A DNA stretch of 44,670 bases from Candidatus Sulfotelmatobacter kueseliae (GTDB lineage Bacteria; Acidobacteriota; Terriglobia; Terriglobales; Acidobacteriaceae). The stretch is from assembly GCA_900290255.1 (NCBI GenBank), contig OMOD01000134.1:1-44670 (forward strand). The letters run 5' to 3'. The notes under the pieces are model-generated. The model had not been told where the DNA came from, searched no databases, and saw only the letters and a program-made list of their open reading frames with translations. A program made the position numbers and the translations under genes. Below are positions 8,587-19,040 of this stretch, in pieces (positions within the stretch are counted from its first letter, which is position 1; each line of letters opens with the position of its first letter).

Positions 8587-8905
8587 TCAGGGTCGCAGAT
8601 TTTTATCATTCTGTCGACCACGAAAGAGACGATCAGGAACACATCGGCCAGAAGAACCCGGGGAGCGCCACAGGCCAGCGAACCAACGATGAGTGTCGTC
8701 ATGGAACCCAAAACGCGGCCGCAAGACTGCGTTCATCTTCTCATAAGCTCGCGTGCAAATCCAAGCGGTCAGAGACGAACAAAACACGAATGAACGGTGG
8801 ACGACGGACACCGAAATCAGATCTTGTTTCAATTTCAGGACGTACCAGCGGAAATCTTTTGACACGACGCGGTGGGGTAAACCACAATGCTGACTGGTTA
8901 ACCGC
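8587..8905. other. Decayed intergenic stretch before the CRTAC-like gene
   Basis: No frame in this 319-bp stretch reads as a known protein on either strand. It contains TTGACA at about 8859 and the partly palindromic ACTGGTTAACCGC at 8893-8905, directly before the CRTAC-like gene, which could be promoter or operator sequence. Together with the GH30 remnant it gives about 650 bp without an intact gene. Confidence 0.4.
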
Positions 8906-10771
<1,866 letters not shown>

Positions 10772-10803
10772 GCAGATAGAGAACCCCGCCGATGCTATAG
10801 AAG

Positions 10804-12018
10804 CTATTGGGGCGTCGGGGGCTCTTCTGCAGTACTGGGATGTTCTTCTTGATGTTTCTCCAACGACTTCTGGGATTTCGCTGCGCGTTCATCCTTCAGT
10901 TCCTGGAACTTGGCCATCGCGCTCCGCGCTTCATCCATGCGGTGGAGGCGCCGGTAGATGGTTCCAAGCTGATACCAGGCCTGCTCCACAACCAGGGAGT
11001 CGGAATCGTACGCAGTGGCTTTTTGCAGGTGGACGGCCGCCGCTTCGTCTTCACCGACCAGCATCTCGGCGCGGCCCAGATTGTAGTCCGCATGGAGAAG
11101 CCCCGGCTTCTCGCGAAGCGCGGCCTCGATTAACTCTTTCCCTTTTGCGCCATCGCCCAGCTCCACTGCAAGGGCTCCGAGCTTGTACCTTGCCAGGACG
11201 TTGTTGGGGTCGAGCTCAAGCTCACGCTGGAAAGCCTGCTGGGCCTCAGCCATCTTGTTTACGTTGCGGTATTCCGATCCCAGTTCCTCGTGCAGGCCGG
11301 GTTGCGTCGGAGCCAGTTTGATAGCTGCCTCATATTCCGTGATCGCTTCCTGATGCCGGTCGGCTTCAGCATCGGCCTGCGCCAACACGCGGTGCACTCG
11401 CCACGAGTTAGGGTCGACCTTGAACATGCGGACATAGCTGTCCTTGGAAACCAGCAGATGGGCTCGTCCCCGGTGGTAAAGGATGTCTTCGTCGTCGGGC
11501 TTGAGCTTGGCGGCTTTGTCCAGCGCGGCGGCTGCGTCTTCCGGGTTGTCTTGCGCCAGATCAACCACGCCGAGCCACATCCAGGCCGCCGCATCCTTCG
11601 GGTAATTGATGGTTTCTTTGGCAACCGCAGCGTGAGCCTTGTCGAGGTGGTTGATCCGAAACTCGGTGATCCCGAGAAACAGATTGGCTCCATGCAGACG
11701 CGGCTTAAGCGAGAGCGCTTTCTGGAAGCTGGCGATTGCTTCCTCGTATCGCCCCCGCTCTTCATTCACCATGCCCAGATTGAAGTGGGCCTCAGCGAAC
11801 GTGGGCATCTGCCGAACCACCGCCTCGAATCCGGCCCCGGCAGCGTCCAGGTTGCCTGCCCGCATGGCTTCGGTCGCCTTCTCGAATTCGGCTTCTGTGG
11901 CGGATTGCGCCGAGATCAGGGCCGGTCCTGGCAGGAATGCTGGCCCCAACAGCAATGCAAAGATGAGTCGTGAGACATTTGCCGGGAAGAAACCCCGCAT
12001 GAACCGATTGTTCTTCAT
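10804..12018 (-). CDS. Secreted tetratricopeptide-repeat protein
   Basis: 404 residues from the ATG at 12018, which is preceded by AAGGGGCC; an upstream TTG would add four residues. A signal peptide covers about residues 1-38 (FALLLGPAFLPGPALISAQS). The rest is about nine TPR units, with clear examples AHFNLGMVNEERGRYEEAIASF, AWYQLGTIYRRLHRMDEARS and ARYKLGALAVELGDGAKGKEL (each shown in part), followed by a charged tail ending PPTPQ. TPR solenoids bind other proteins; no catalytic domain is present. In Acidobacteriota such TPR proteins commonly sit beside CRTAC proteins and Oar-type receptors, as here: the receptor gene lies just upstream on the same strand, with a terminator-like hairpin between. 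A role at the periplasmic face of the receptor complex is possible but inferred. Confidence 0.9.
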   Translation of the reverse strand: MKNNRFMRGFFPANVSRLIFALLLGPAFLPGPALISAQSATEAEFEKATEAMRAGNLDAAGAGFEAVVRQMPTFAEAHFNLGMVNEERGRYEEAIASFQKALSLKPRLHGANLFLGITEFRINHLDKAHAAVAKETINYPKDAAAWMWLGVVDLAQDNPEDAAAALDKAAKLKPDDEDILYHRGRAHLLVSKDSYVRMFKVDPNSWRVHRVLAQADAEADRHQEAITEYEAAIKLAPTQPGLHEELGSEYRNVNKMAEAQQAFQRELELDPNNVLARYKLGALAVELGDGAKGKELIEAALREKPGLLHADYNLGRAEMLVGEDEAAAVHLQKATAYDSDSLVVEQAWYQLGTIYRRLHRMDEARSAMAKFQELKDERAAKSQKSLEKHQEEHPSTAEEPPTPQ

Positions 12019-12064
12019 GGCCCCTTGCAAGAGATTCTACCCGATCCGGTGTACCGGAATAGCA

Positions 12065-12090
12065 AAAGGCTGGACTCTCGTCCAGCCTTT
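12065..12090 (-). terminator. Intrinsic terminator after the TonB receptor gene
   Basis: AAAGGCTGGAC and GTCCAGCCTTT form a perfect 11-bp stem with a 4-nt loop. On the minus strand the stem is followed by a short T-run (CCTTTTGC). It lies 28 nt past the receptor stop and 47 nt before the TPR start, so it most likely ends the receptor transcript. Confidence 0.75.
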
Positions 12091-12117
12091 CGCGGCTTTC
12101 AGGGTTTGCGGAAAGCC

Positions 12118-15100
12118 TCAGAATTCGTAACGTAGCGTCGCCTGGATCTGCCTAGGCGCATTGATCACGCCGTGGCCGCCACCTCCCGGGACGCCAAAGG
12201 TAGGGTCACCAGCCCATCCGTCAATGCCACCGAAGGTGTGCCGGTTGAAAGCATTGGGAATATCCAGTTTGAACAGGATATCCTTGCCCTCGGCAATGGT
12301 GGTCCGCTTGAGGACGGAGAAGTCCTCGTTCTTGTACCATGGACTTCGCCACCAACCAACGACCGAGGGAAGGTTGCCGAAGGCGTAACCGGTTTTGGCG
12401 GTTAAAGACACAGCATTCGGATCTTCGAATGCTCCGCAATTTACCGGGCCGACGGGATAGGGGGGAGACCCTGGAGGCGGCGTGTTAGCAGTTTGAATCC
12501 CGTTCACTGCGGTGCAGCCGCTGTTCCAATTACTGTTGAGTGCAGGCGTCCACTTCCCGCCTCTAAAAATCGGCTGGCCTGTCAGACTGAGCCGGTAATT
12601 CCCCGTACTATAGGGGTTGGAGTTCCCGTAATAATCGTTGATTACCGTCGGAGCCCCCGACTGGTAGCGATGGACCCCGCTGATTTGCCATCCACCGACA
12701 ACCTTGCTGGCTACGCCGTGGGTGAAATACCGCTTGCCCGGACCGGCGGGAAACTCGTACATATAACTGATGGCAAAGGCGTGCGGCACGTCCTGATAGC
12801 TGACCGCCTTTTCGCCTTTCAGATTGTATGGGTTCTGCGCTCCGTAAACGTTGGAATTGAACGCCGATTCAAGCCAGAACGCCGAGTCGGCATCGGTGAT
12901 CGTCTTGGAATAAGTGTACGACGCGAGCACGTTCAGCCCGTTGCGGAAACGACGTTCCAGCGTGGCCTGGAGAGCGTTGTAGGTGGACTGTCCCAGGTTC
13001 TCCAGGATCTGGGCGGTGGAGAAGTTCCAGTATTGCGGGAAAGGCCGCAACAGCTGGCCGATGGTAGCGGTGCCACCGCTTTGTGGTTCCCCCCAACCAG
13101 AAACGAACCAGGAGGGCACGGTCACGCCCAACCCCGCCAGAATCGTCGGACCGTTGTTCCCATCGGTGCCGTCCACCGCATAACCAAGGGCCGGGCCCAG
13201 GGAATTGTATTTTGGGTTGGGTGAGTTGACCTCCGCCAGGTTTGAACGCAGACGCGTGGCATGCTGCCCGACGTAGCCGACGCTGAAGATCAGATCGGTG
13301 GCAAGCTGGTGCTGGATTTCCACGTCCCAGTTCTGCACCATGCCCGGTCTGCCATAGCCAGGAGCAACGTAGTTGACTCCATTATGGTTCAATGAGTTGA
13401 GGGTTGGGTCCTGTGTGTTGCCTGGAAGGGTGTACGCTGGGAAGCCCGCATCCAGCGACGATACCGGCGTAAAGGAGTCAGCGTTCTGGAAGTTCGGGTT
13501 GACTGTGGTTCCGCTGGAGAGGCTGTAGCCGAAGTCAGAGTAGGTCAGCGGAGCGTAGTAAATGCTGTATGCGCCGCGAAAGACTGTGTTCTTAACGAAG
13601 TCCGGAGCGTAGGCAAACCCGATGCGCGGTCCGAAATCCTTGAAGTAAGTCGTAGCTCCCGTGGCGCTCTTGCCATAGATCAAAGCTCCAGGTGTTCCCG
13701 GAGAATCAGGGTTGTTGGCGGTCAGTGACAGCACCGACTGCGCGCCAATGGCCTCATGCCGGGGTGTCTCAATTTCCCACCTCAGGCCGGCGTTCACCGT
13801 GAGGGCCCTGCTCACTTTGACGTCATCCTGCACAAACGTCGCGTAATAATTCTGGGCCCAGCGCGAAACATGCGAGGACACTGTCAGGTTCTCGTCGTCA
13901 GGCAAACCCAACAGGAAGCTGGCGAACGGATCACCTGTGAGAGACGTATTCACATTCTGGCTGGGAGGAGTAAACGTCGTTTCATTGTTCGCGAAGGTGT
14001 AGTTTGGCGAAGAGATTACATTAGTGGCCGAATACTGGTAAGAGCGCCAGTCAAAACCGAAGCGGAACGAATGCCGGCCCTTGGTCCACGACACGCTGTC
14101 GGCCACCACCAGCGCGTTCGGAACCTGCTTGTTAAAGTTGTTGTTGCTCAAGCTGCTGTATCCGATGCCGTACTGCCCGCCATTGAATGCGATTTGCGGG
14201 AATGTCGGCCCGCTTGCTCCGGGGATGCCGAGAACCTGGTCCCAGTCCGATCCGTTTAAGCTGGGCGGTTTGTCCGAGGTGTAGACACGGTTAAACCCCA
14301 CAGCCAGGTGGTTCAGCACGGACGGACTGGCAATATAATCCCACCCGAAGCGGAGGTAGTGGGTGAAATAGTAGTTGTAGTAGTTGCCAGGCGTAAGCGG
14401 CGGTGGCAGATCGAAGTTATCTCCATTAAGCCAGGGCTGCTCGCGGCTGTGGTAGGAGAAGAACAGTTTGCTCTTCTCCGTCAGGTTCTCGTCGATTCGA
14501 AAGCTCATCTGGGTCACCACTACGTGATCCAGAGTCGCGGGATTGAGGTAGTTTTTATTTAGCCCGGGGACGCCATTGGAGGGAAGGCCCGGAACATTGG
14601 GTTCGGGGAGGTAGCTCAATATCTTCTGCGCCACAGGGCTCAGGTTTGTGATCTTGTTGCCGGCAAAGGGCATGCGGCAGGTCTGCGTACCGACTACTTT
14701 AGTTGTGGAAGGATCAAATATCTGCCCCTGCAATACTTGCGTTCCCGTGCAGGGATTGATCACCTTGGCACCGGTAACAGGATCCTTCAGCCCGGGCCCC
14801 AGCAGGGCCGAGAAATCGCCCCCGCGCTCGGCTTGGGTAGGCAGGGTCAATAGATCGTTCGACAGGCCGCGGCGGTTGCGGTATTGCTCCCAGACGAAGA
14901 AGAAAAAAGTTTTGTCGTGCCCGTTGTAGAGGTGGGGAATGCGCACCGGTCCACCCAGGGACCCGCCGAAGTCGTTTTGCCGGTCCCGGGGTTTGACGGG
15001 CACAAGCCCCGAGGAAGTGGCATTGAAGTCATTGTTCCAGGAGTTAGCATCCAGGGCTTCATTGCGGAACAGTTCGAAAACGCTGCCGTGATAACTATTC

Positions 15101-15876
15101 GTCCCTGATTTGGTGGTAAAGCTTTCTACGCCGCCGGAAGTATGGCCGAACTGTGCCGACGGAGTTGAAGTCGTAACTTTGAACTCCGTCAGGGCTTCGA
15201 TGGAAGGCGCGGTCTGGTCAAACGCAGTGCCGGCGTCGGAACGTTGTGCGCTGGCACCGTCGAGCAGGACTTCCGAGCCGAAGTTCTGGCCGCCCGAGAT
15301 CTTCGTCTCGTAGACGCCGGCCGCGCCATTTGCGCCGACGGTCCCCTGACCGATGGTTCCCGGAACCAGAAAGATAAACGTCTCCGGAGAGCGCATGAAG
15401 CTCCCGCTGGCATTCAGCGACAGGGGCAGATCGTGAATTTGCCGGTCTTCCACAACCGTGCCGATATCGGAGCTGTCGGTCTGTATCTTGGGAGCGTCGG
15501 CCAGGACCGTCACTTCTTCCTTCACGTCGCCAGGCTGCAGAGTGATATTGAGGGAAGCGACGGTACTGATCTGAATTTCGACTCCCTTTTGCAGGGACAT
15601 CTTGAAGCCGGTGGCCTCGACTGTGACGTCGTAACGGCCAATGGCCAGATCATTCACTCGGTACCCGCCAGTGGACGTCGATTCCGTTTTGTACACGCTG
15701 CCGGTATCCACACCCTTCAGCGTGACCGACGCGCCGGTGATCGCAGCGCCGCTGCTGTCCAGAACTGAACCGGCGATGGCTCCACGGTCCGACTGGCCCA
15801 CGGCTGTCCCGAGCACTGCCAAACTGAAAAGCCCGACAAGGATTCCTGACACCAAGAACTTGCGGCTGAGCATCAT
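12118..15876 (-). CDS. Oar-type TonB-dependent outer membrane receptor
   Basis: 1252 residues, the usual size of acidobacterial Oar-like receptors. A signal peptide (about 1-28) is followed by a carboxypeptidase-regulatory-like beta-sandwich (AIAGSVLDSSGAAITGASV... through about residue 115), a plug region (DRQIHDLPLSLN) and a long beta-barrel rich in aromatic/Asn strands, ending LRYEF with the C-terminal phenylalanine used for outer membrane insertion. It should import a large ligand, probably an oligosaccharide or glycoconjugate, using TonB energy. AGGAGG sits six bases before the ATG. Transcription appears to start from TTGACA/TGTACT at 16049-16020, and the 33-bp operator-like block at 16065-16099 lies just upstream of that promoter. 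The divergent LacI-family regulator is the likely controller. Ends with an intrinsic terminator. The gene looks intact. Confidence 0.93.
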   Translation of the reverse strand: MMLSRKFLVSGILVGLFSLAVLGTAVGQSDRGAIAGSVLDSSGAAITGASVTLKGVDTGSVYKTESTSTGGYRVNDLAIGRYDVTVEATGFKMSLQKGVEIQISTVASLNITLQPGDVKEEVTVLADAPKIQTDSSDIGTVVEDRQIHDLPLSLNASGSFMRSPETFIFLVPGTIGQGTVGANGAAGVYETKISGGQNFGSEVLLDGASAQRSDAGTAFDQTAPSIEALTEFKVTTSTPSAQFGHTSGGVESFTTKSGTNSYHGSVFELFRNEALDANSWNNDFNATSSGLVPVKPRDRQNDFGGSLGGPVRIPHLYNGHDKTFFFFVWEQYRNRRGLSNDLLTLPTQAERGGDFSALLGPGLKDPVTGAKVINPCTGTQVLQGQIFDPSTTKVVGTQTCRMPFAGNKITNLSPVAQKILSYLPEPNVPGLPSNGVPGLNKNYLNPATLDHVVVTQMSFRIDENLTEKSKLFFSYHSREQPWLNGDNFDLPPPLTPGNYYNYYFTHYLRFGWDYIASPSVLNHLAVGFNRVYTSDKPPSLNGSDWDQVLGIPGASGPTFPQIAFNGGQYGIGYSSLSNNNFNKQVPNALVVADSVSWTKGRHSFRFGFDWRSYQYSATNVISSPNYTFANNETTFTPPSQNVNTSLTGDPFASFLLGLPDDENLTVSSHVSRWAQNYYATFVQDDVKVSRALTVNAGLRWEIETPRHEAIGAQSVLSLTANNPDSPGTPGALIYGKSATGATTYFKDFGPRIGFAYAPDFVKNTVFRGAYSIYYAPLTYSDFGYSLSSGTTVNPNFQNADSFTPVSSLDAGFPAYTLPGNTQDPTLNSLNHNGVNYVAPGYGRPGMVQNWDVEIQHQLATDLIFSVGYVGQHATRLRSNLAEVNSPNPKYNSLGPALGYAVDGTDGNNGPTILAGLGVTVPSWFVSGWGEPQSGGTATIGQLLRPFPQYWNFSTAQILENLGQSTYNALQATLERRFRNGLNVLASYTYSKTITDADSAFWLESAFNSNVYGAQNPYNLKGEKAVSYQDVPHAFAISYMYEFPAGPGKRYFTHGVASKVVGGWQISGVHRYQSGAPTVINDYYGNSNPYSTGNYRLSLTGQPIFRGGKWTPALNSNWNSGCTAVNGIQTANTPPPGSPPYPVGPVNCGAFEDPNAVSLTAKTGYAFGNLPSVVGWWRSPWYKNEDFSVLKRTTIAEGKDILFKLDIPNAFNRHTFGGIDGWAGDPTFGVPGGGGHGVINAPRQIQATLRYEF

Positions 15877-16019
15877 AGCGCCTCCTGAACCCTAAACTGC
15901 AACCCCGGCTGCCAAAGCGGCGATCCGCCATTCGCATTCCCCCCGAATAATGAAGAGTTGCGATTCTTGGCGAAGAAATCTGTTCATGGACGAAGGGGAC
16001 GACTTCTGCAAGCACCGTT

Positions 16020-16049
16020 AGTACAAAACCATTACGTGCCCGTTGTCAA
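16020..16049 (-). promoter_or_regulatory. Likely sigma-70 promoter of the TonB receptor gene
   Basis: On the minus strand TTGACA (16049-16044) is followed after 18 bp by TGTACT (16025-16020), four of six matches to the -10 consensus. This predicts a 5' leader of about 135 nt before the receptor ATG at 15876. Read by eye only. Confidence 0.5.
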
Positions 16050-16064
16050 GGGGAAAATGCAAAA

Positions 16065-16099
16065 CCGCTTTTGTGGCTAACTAAAGCGCTTGAGCGACC
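16065..16099 (-). promoter_or_regulatory. Operator-like block, copy 1 (AAGCGCTT palindrome)
   Basis: Thirty-three bases here (minus strand, 16097 to 16065) match 17564-17596 on the plus strand at 32 of 33 positions. The block contains the palindrome AAGCGCTT (16084-16091) within CTCAAGCGCTTTAG and ends GCCACAAAAGCGG. Palindromes centred on CG with flanking A/T are usual for LacI-family operators. It lies between the receptor promoter and the LacI promoter and has the same orientation relative to the receptor gene as copy 2 has to the GH5 gene. Confidence 0.7.
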
Positions 16100-16139
16100 C
16101 CGGGGCAGTTGCCCAAAACGGCCAGTGAGGCGCAATTTG

Positions 16140-16168
16140 TTGACATGGCCTGCGAGTGTGGGCCAGAA
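16140..16168 (+). promoter_or_regulatory. Likely sigma-70 promoter of the LacI-family gene
   Basis: TTGACA (16140-16145), 17-bp spacer, then CAGAAT (16163-16168, four of six matches). It would give a leader of about 150 nt before the ATG at 16327, with an AAGCGCTT palindrome inside that leader. Confidence 0.5.
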
Positions 16169-16205
16169 TAGTGTCCGATGGAGCGGCAGGCCTCTTCCTG
16201 CGAAC

Positions 16206-16218
16206 AAAAGCGCTTCAG
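16206..16218 (+). promoter_or_regulatory. Third AAGCGCTT operator-like site, in the LacI leader
   Basis: AAAAGCGCTTCAG repeats the core of the two longer blocks (AAGCGCTT at 16208-16215). It lies about 35-45 nt past the predicted transcription start of the regulator gene, a position expected for autorepression. Only the core is shared, not the whole 33-bp block. Confidence 0.5.
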
Positions 16219-16326
16219 TTGGCACCCAGCCTGGGGCCTGTCTGGCTCCCGTTGCTGCGTTCCGCAATGTACAGTGGAGTTGTCTGTTCACAAGAATCTA
16301 GAGAGGGCAGTGTAGTTCCAAACAGG

Positions 16327-17442
16327 ATGACTCCATCGCGCGCGGGGAAAGTCCGCAAAGCCTGCCCGGCTAAACAGGTCGGCCTGCGTGAACTTGCGCA
16401 GTATCTAAAGCTCTCGCAAGCAACCGTCTCGGTTGTAATCAACGACTCGCCCGCCGCCAAGGCGATCCCGAAACAAACTAAGGAGCGGGTCTTACAGGCC
16501 GCGAGGAAGCTGCAGTACCGTGCCAATTTTTTTGCCCGCTCGCTCAGTCTGCGCCGCGGTTGCATGGTCGGCGTGGTGGTCCCGGAGCTGAGCGAAGGCT
16601 ACGTGGCCTCGATCATGCGCGGAATCGAAAGCCAGCTCCTTGCCGAGGGTTACTGCTATTTTGTCGCCAGCCACCAGGGGCAGCCGGACCGGATCCAGCA
16701 GTATCCCCGCATGCTCATTGACCGTGGGGTTGAAGGTGTGATCTTCGTGAACACGCCCGTCGTGCAAGAGTTGACGGTACCGGTGGTGGCAATCTCGGGG
16801 CATCAACGAGTTCCTGGAGTGACGAATATTGCGGTTGACAACGCGCAGGCTACGTTCGCAGCTCTCGAACATCTGGTGAGGCTGGGTCACAGACGGATCG
16901 CCTTTTTCAAAGGACACCGCGGGAGCCTGGACACGGACCACCGCTGGAGAGGAATCCTCAGCGCGGCGTCGAGGCTAGGAATTGAGGTGTGCTCGGAACT
17001 GACGGCACAGTTGCAGGAGGAAGTGCCGCATCCGGGACCTTCGGTCCCGGGAGAAGGCTATGGGAGTGCCAAGAAGTTGTTGGAGACTGGGCAATTTACC
17101 GCACTGTTTGCCTTCAATGATATTTCCGCGATCGGTGCAATTCGTGCGTTGCGCGACGCCGGGTTGCGAGTGCCGGAAGAAGTGTCGGTGATAGGGTTTG
17201 ACGACATTCAGGCAGCGGAATACTTGACGCCGCGCCTCACCACCGTCCGACAGCCGTTGCAGCAGATGGGGGAGATAGCAGCCACCCAGTTATTGCTGCG
17301 GATCGCCAACCCGCGCAAGAAGGTGCCGCATCGGACGTTGCTGGCGCCACAGTTGATGGTGCGGGAATCAACCGGTCCGGCGCCGGCTACGCCCCACCTC
17401 CCATGGATTTCGAAACAACTGAGCGCGGCCAGCCCGCCCTGA
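16327..17442 (+). CDS. LacI/GalR-family transcriptional regulator
   Basis: 371 residues from the ATG at 16327. Longer frames upstream overlap the predicted promoter and operator and look non-coding. The helix-turn-helix is VGLRELAQYLKLSQATVSVV (about residues 18-37), followed by the hinge-helix region YRANFFARSLSLRRG, and then the periplasmic-binding-type effector domain (VGVVVPELSEGYVASIMRGIE, FVNTPVVQ, HRRIAFFKG, ALFAFNDISAIGAIRALRDAG, PEEVSVIGFDDIQAAEYLTPRLTTVRQP, shown in pieces). LacI regulators usually repress sugar genes until a sugar binds. The gene is divergent from the TonB receptor and upstream of the GH5 gene, both of which carry the same operator-like block, so local control of these two and itself is the simplest reading. 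The ribosome site is weak (AGG next to the ATG). Confidence 0.9.
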   Translation: MTPSRAGKVRKACPAKQVGLRELAQYLKLSQATVSVVINDSPAAKAIPKQTKERVLQAARKLQYRANFFARSLSLRRGCMVGVVVPELSEGYVASIMRGIESQLLAEGYCYFVASHQGQPDRIQQYPRMLIDRGVEGVIFVNTPVVQELTVPVVAISGHQRVPGVTNIAVDNAQATFAALEHLVRLGHRRIAFFKGHRGSLDTDHRWRGILSAASRLGIEVCSELTAQLQEEVPHPGPSVPGEGYGSAKKLLETGQFTALFAFNDISAIGAIRALRDAGLRVPEEVSVIGFDDIQAAEYLTPRLTTVRQPLQQMGEIAATQLLLRIANPRKKVPHRTLLAPQLMVRESTGPAPATPHLPWISKQLSAASPP

Positions 17443-17560
17443 AAACGGTGTGAATCTGCCCCCCGCGAACGCGTTTGACGTGCCTCGGACAGGACACCAC
17501 AGTTAGCCTCCGGGGCGCGGTCTCCAATGAATTCTAGGGTAATATGGGCGGAAGCGCCGC

Positions 17561-17596
17561 GGATCGCTCAAGCGCTTTAGTCAGCCACAAAAGCGG
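17561..17596 (+). promoter_or_regulatory. Operator-like block, copy 2, before the GH5 gene
   Basis: Matches copy 1 (16097-16065, opposite strand) at 32 of 33 positions; the palindrome AAGCGCTT is at 17570-17577. The only differences are one base inside the block and drift at its left edge; flanking sequence is unrelated. It is about 190 bp before the GH5 ATG. The conservation of a non-coding block near two functionally linked promoters supports regulator binding, although a recent duplication would look the same. Confidence 0.7.
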
Positions 17597-17654
17597 GCCC
17601 GACCAGGTACAAGCGGTCGTTCCAAGAATCGTAACCGGGCATTTCCGGGCTGAC

Positions 17655-17756
17655 GGTCCGGGCTTCCTGGACGTGTCTGCTCAGATGGGATCCGGCATCG
17701 CCGAGCGCTACTCCAGCCGCGGCGCCGCCTTTGGCGACTTCGACAACGATGGCGGT
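17655..17756 (+). pseudogene. Remnant of a CRTAC-type (FG-GAP/UnbV) gene
   Basis: About 34 codons read GPGFLDVSAQMGS, then SSRGAAFGDFDNDGG, the beginning of the last FG-GAP unit that normally precedes an ASPIC/UnbV domain (usual form: RGAAFGDxDNDGDVDxxV). The match stops abruptly after DNDGG and nothing UnbV-like follows. The frame is open into the GH5 gene, giving a false N-terminal extension of that protein. It resembles, but is not identical to, the repeats of the intact CRTAC-like protein at 8906-10771. Confidence 0.68.
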
Positions 17757-17786
17757 AGGGGTAGTGTTTTAAGAAGGAAAGATAGA

Positions 17787-19040
17787 ATGAAAAAGATCAG
17801 TTTGAATCTTGCTGCGGTTGTGTTATGGGGAATCTGCAGCGCTCCGCTTGTGCACGGGGGCCCGGCCTCTACCGGCTTTGTGCACACCCACGAGAAGGAT
17901 TTGGTTGCGCCCGACGGGAGCAGACTACTGCTCCGCGGCATCAACTTAGGAAGCTGGCTCGAACCGGCGGGCTATATGTTCGGCTTCGAAGGGATCGGAA
18001 GCGGTCCGCAGTCGCCGCGGGAGATCGAGACGTTTGTAAATGAGCTGATTGGCCCTGTGGAAGCGAAACGATTCTGGCGAGAATACCGCACGCGTTACAT
18101 CACGGAAGAAGACTTCCGCTTTCTGGCAAAGACGGGTATCAATTCGATTCGCGTTCCCCTGCACTACAAGTATTTCCTCCACGGGAACGACGAGGGGGTC
18201 GCGTTGGTCGATCGGGTGGTCGGCTGGGCCGCGAAATACCGTCTTTACGTCATTCTGGACCTGCATTGCGCGCCGGGGGGGCAGACGGGCGCGGACATCG
18301 ATGACAGCTGGGGCTATCCTTGGCTCTATGAGTCGGAAGCTGATCAGAAGTTGACGATCTATGTCTGGAAGAGGATCGCCAGCCATTACAGCAACAACGC
18401 CACCGTCCTCGGATACGATCTGCTGAATGAGCCAATTCCTCATTACCCCCAGTTGCGGCAGTACAACGAGCGCCTTGAGCCTCTCTACAAGAAGATCACC
18501 GCCGCGATCCGGACAGTGGATAAGAATCATGTGGTGATCCTTGGCGGTGCGCAATGGGATTCTAACTTTGACGTTTTCGGTCCACCTTTCGACAAGAACG
18601 TGGTCTACACCTTTCACAAGTACTGGACCGATTCAACCGAAGCGGTGATCCGGCCCTATCTCGATTTCCGCGACCGCTACCGGGTTCCCATCTGGCTGGG
18701 AGAATCGGGGGAGAATACGGATGCATGGATCCGAGAGTTTGTGAAGGTGCTGGAGAAAAACGAGGTCGGATGGGCCTTCTGGCCGTACAAGAAGATAAAC
18801 CGCACTTCGTCGTTTGTCACCTGGGCCAAACCGCCCTATTGGGATGAAATCATGGCCTATGCCAGGACGCCCGGGAACCTAGGGGACACGGAGAGGCGGA
18901 TTGCGGCGCGGCCCAGTGTGGAACATGCCCGGGCGGCCTTTGCAGGTCTGCTGGAGGCGATCGAGTTCCGGCATTGCACGACAAATACAGGCTATCTTCA
19001 GGCGCTGGGGCTGACAGTTCCTGAAAGACAAGGGGAATAG
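17787..19040 (+). CDS. Secreted GH5 glycosidase (beta-glucanase type)
   Basis: 417 residues from the ATG at 17787 (AAGAAGGAAAGATAGA before it); the longer open frame from 17544 contains a gene remnant and operator and is rejected as N-terminus. A signal peptide spans about residues 1-24. The GH5 barrel starts with LLLRGINLGSWLEP. E215 in GYDLLNEPIPH is the acid/base and E306 in IWLGESGEN the nucleophile; FHKYW (277-281) and FWPYKK (substrate-side tryptophan) are also typical. GH5 enzymes of this build act on beta-1,4-, beta-1,3- or beta-1,6-glucans; exact linkage is unknown. The operator-like block upstream and the LacI gene immediately before it suggest co-regulation with the TonB receptor: the enzyme would cut the polysaccharide whose products the receptor imports or the reverse. 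Confidence 0.92.
   Translation: MKKISLNLAAVVLWGICSAPLVHGGPASTGFVHTHEKDLVAPDGSRLLLRGINLGSWLEPAGYMFGFEGIGSGPQSPREIETFVNELIGPVEAKRFWREYRTRYITEEDFRFLAKTGINSIRVPLHYKYFLHGNDEGVALVDRVVGWAAKYRLYVILDLHCAPGGQTGADIDDSWGYPWLYESEADQKLTIYVWKRIASHYSNNATVLGYDLLNEPIPHYPQLRQYNERLEPLYKKITAAIRTVDKNHVVILGGAQWDSNFDVFGPPFDKNVVYTFHKYWTDSTEAVIRPYLDFRDRYRVPIWLGESGENTDAWIREFVKVLEKNEVGWAFWPYKKINRTSSFVTWAKPPYWDEIMAYARTPGNLGDTERRIAARPSVEHARAAFAGLLEAIEFRHCTTNTGYLQALGLTVPERQGE

Larger units (their letters stand above)
17443..17786 (+). other. Leader region between LacI and GH5 genes
   Basis: This 344-bp gap holds the second operator-like block (17561-17596), an in-frame CRTAC-domain remnant (17655-17756) and the GH5 ribosome site AAGAAGGAAAG. 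A TAATAT at about 17540 could be a -10 element placed just before the operator. An open frame from 17544 runs through the remnant into the GH5 gene without a stop. Confidence 0.5.

Noticed and set aside
5430..8902. GACTGGTTAAC shared by two intergenic regions (5430-5440 and 8892-8902)
   Set aside because: An 11-base match is expected by chance several times in a window of this size; not enough to claim an operator.
16156..16326. 57-residue N-terminal extension of the LacI protein
   Set aside because: It overlaps the predicted promoter and the AAGCGCTT site and has no LacI similarity; the family N-terminus fits the ATG at 16327.
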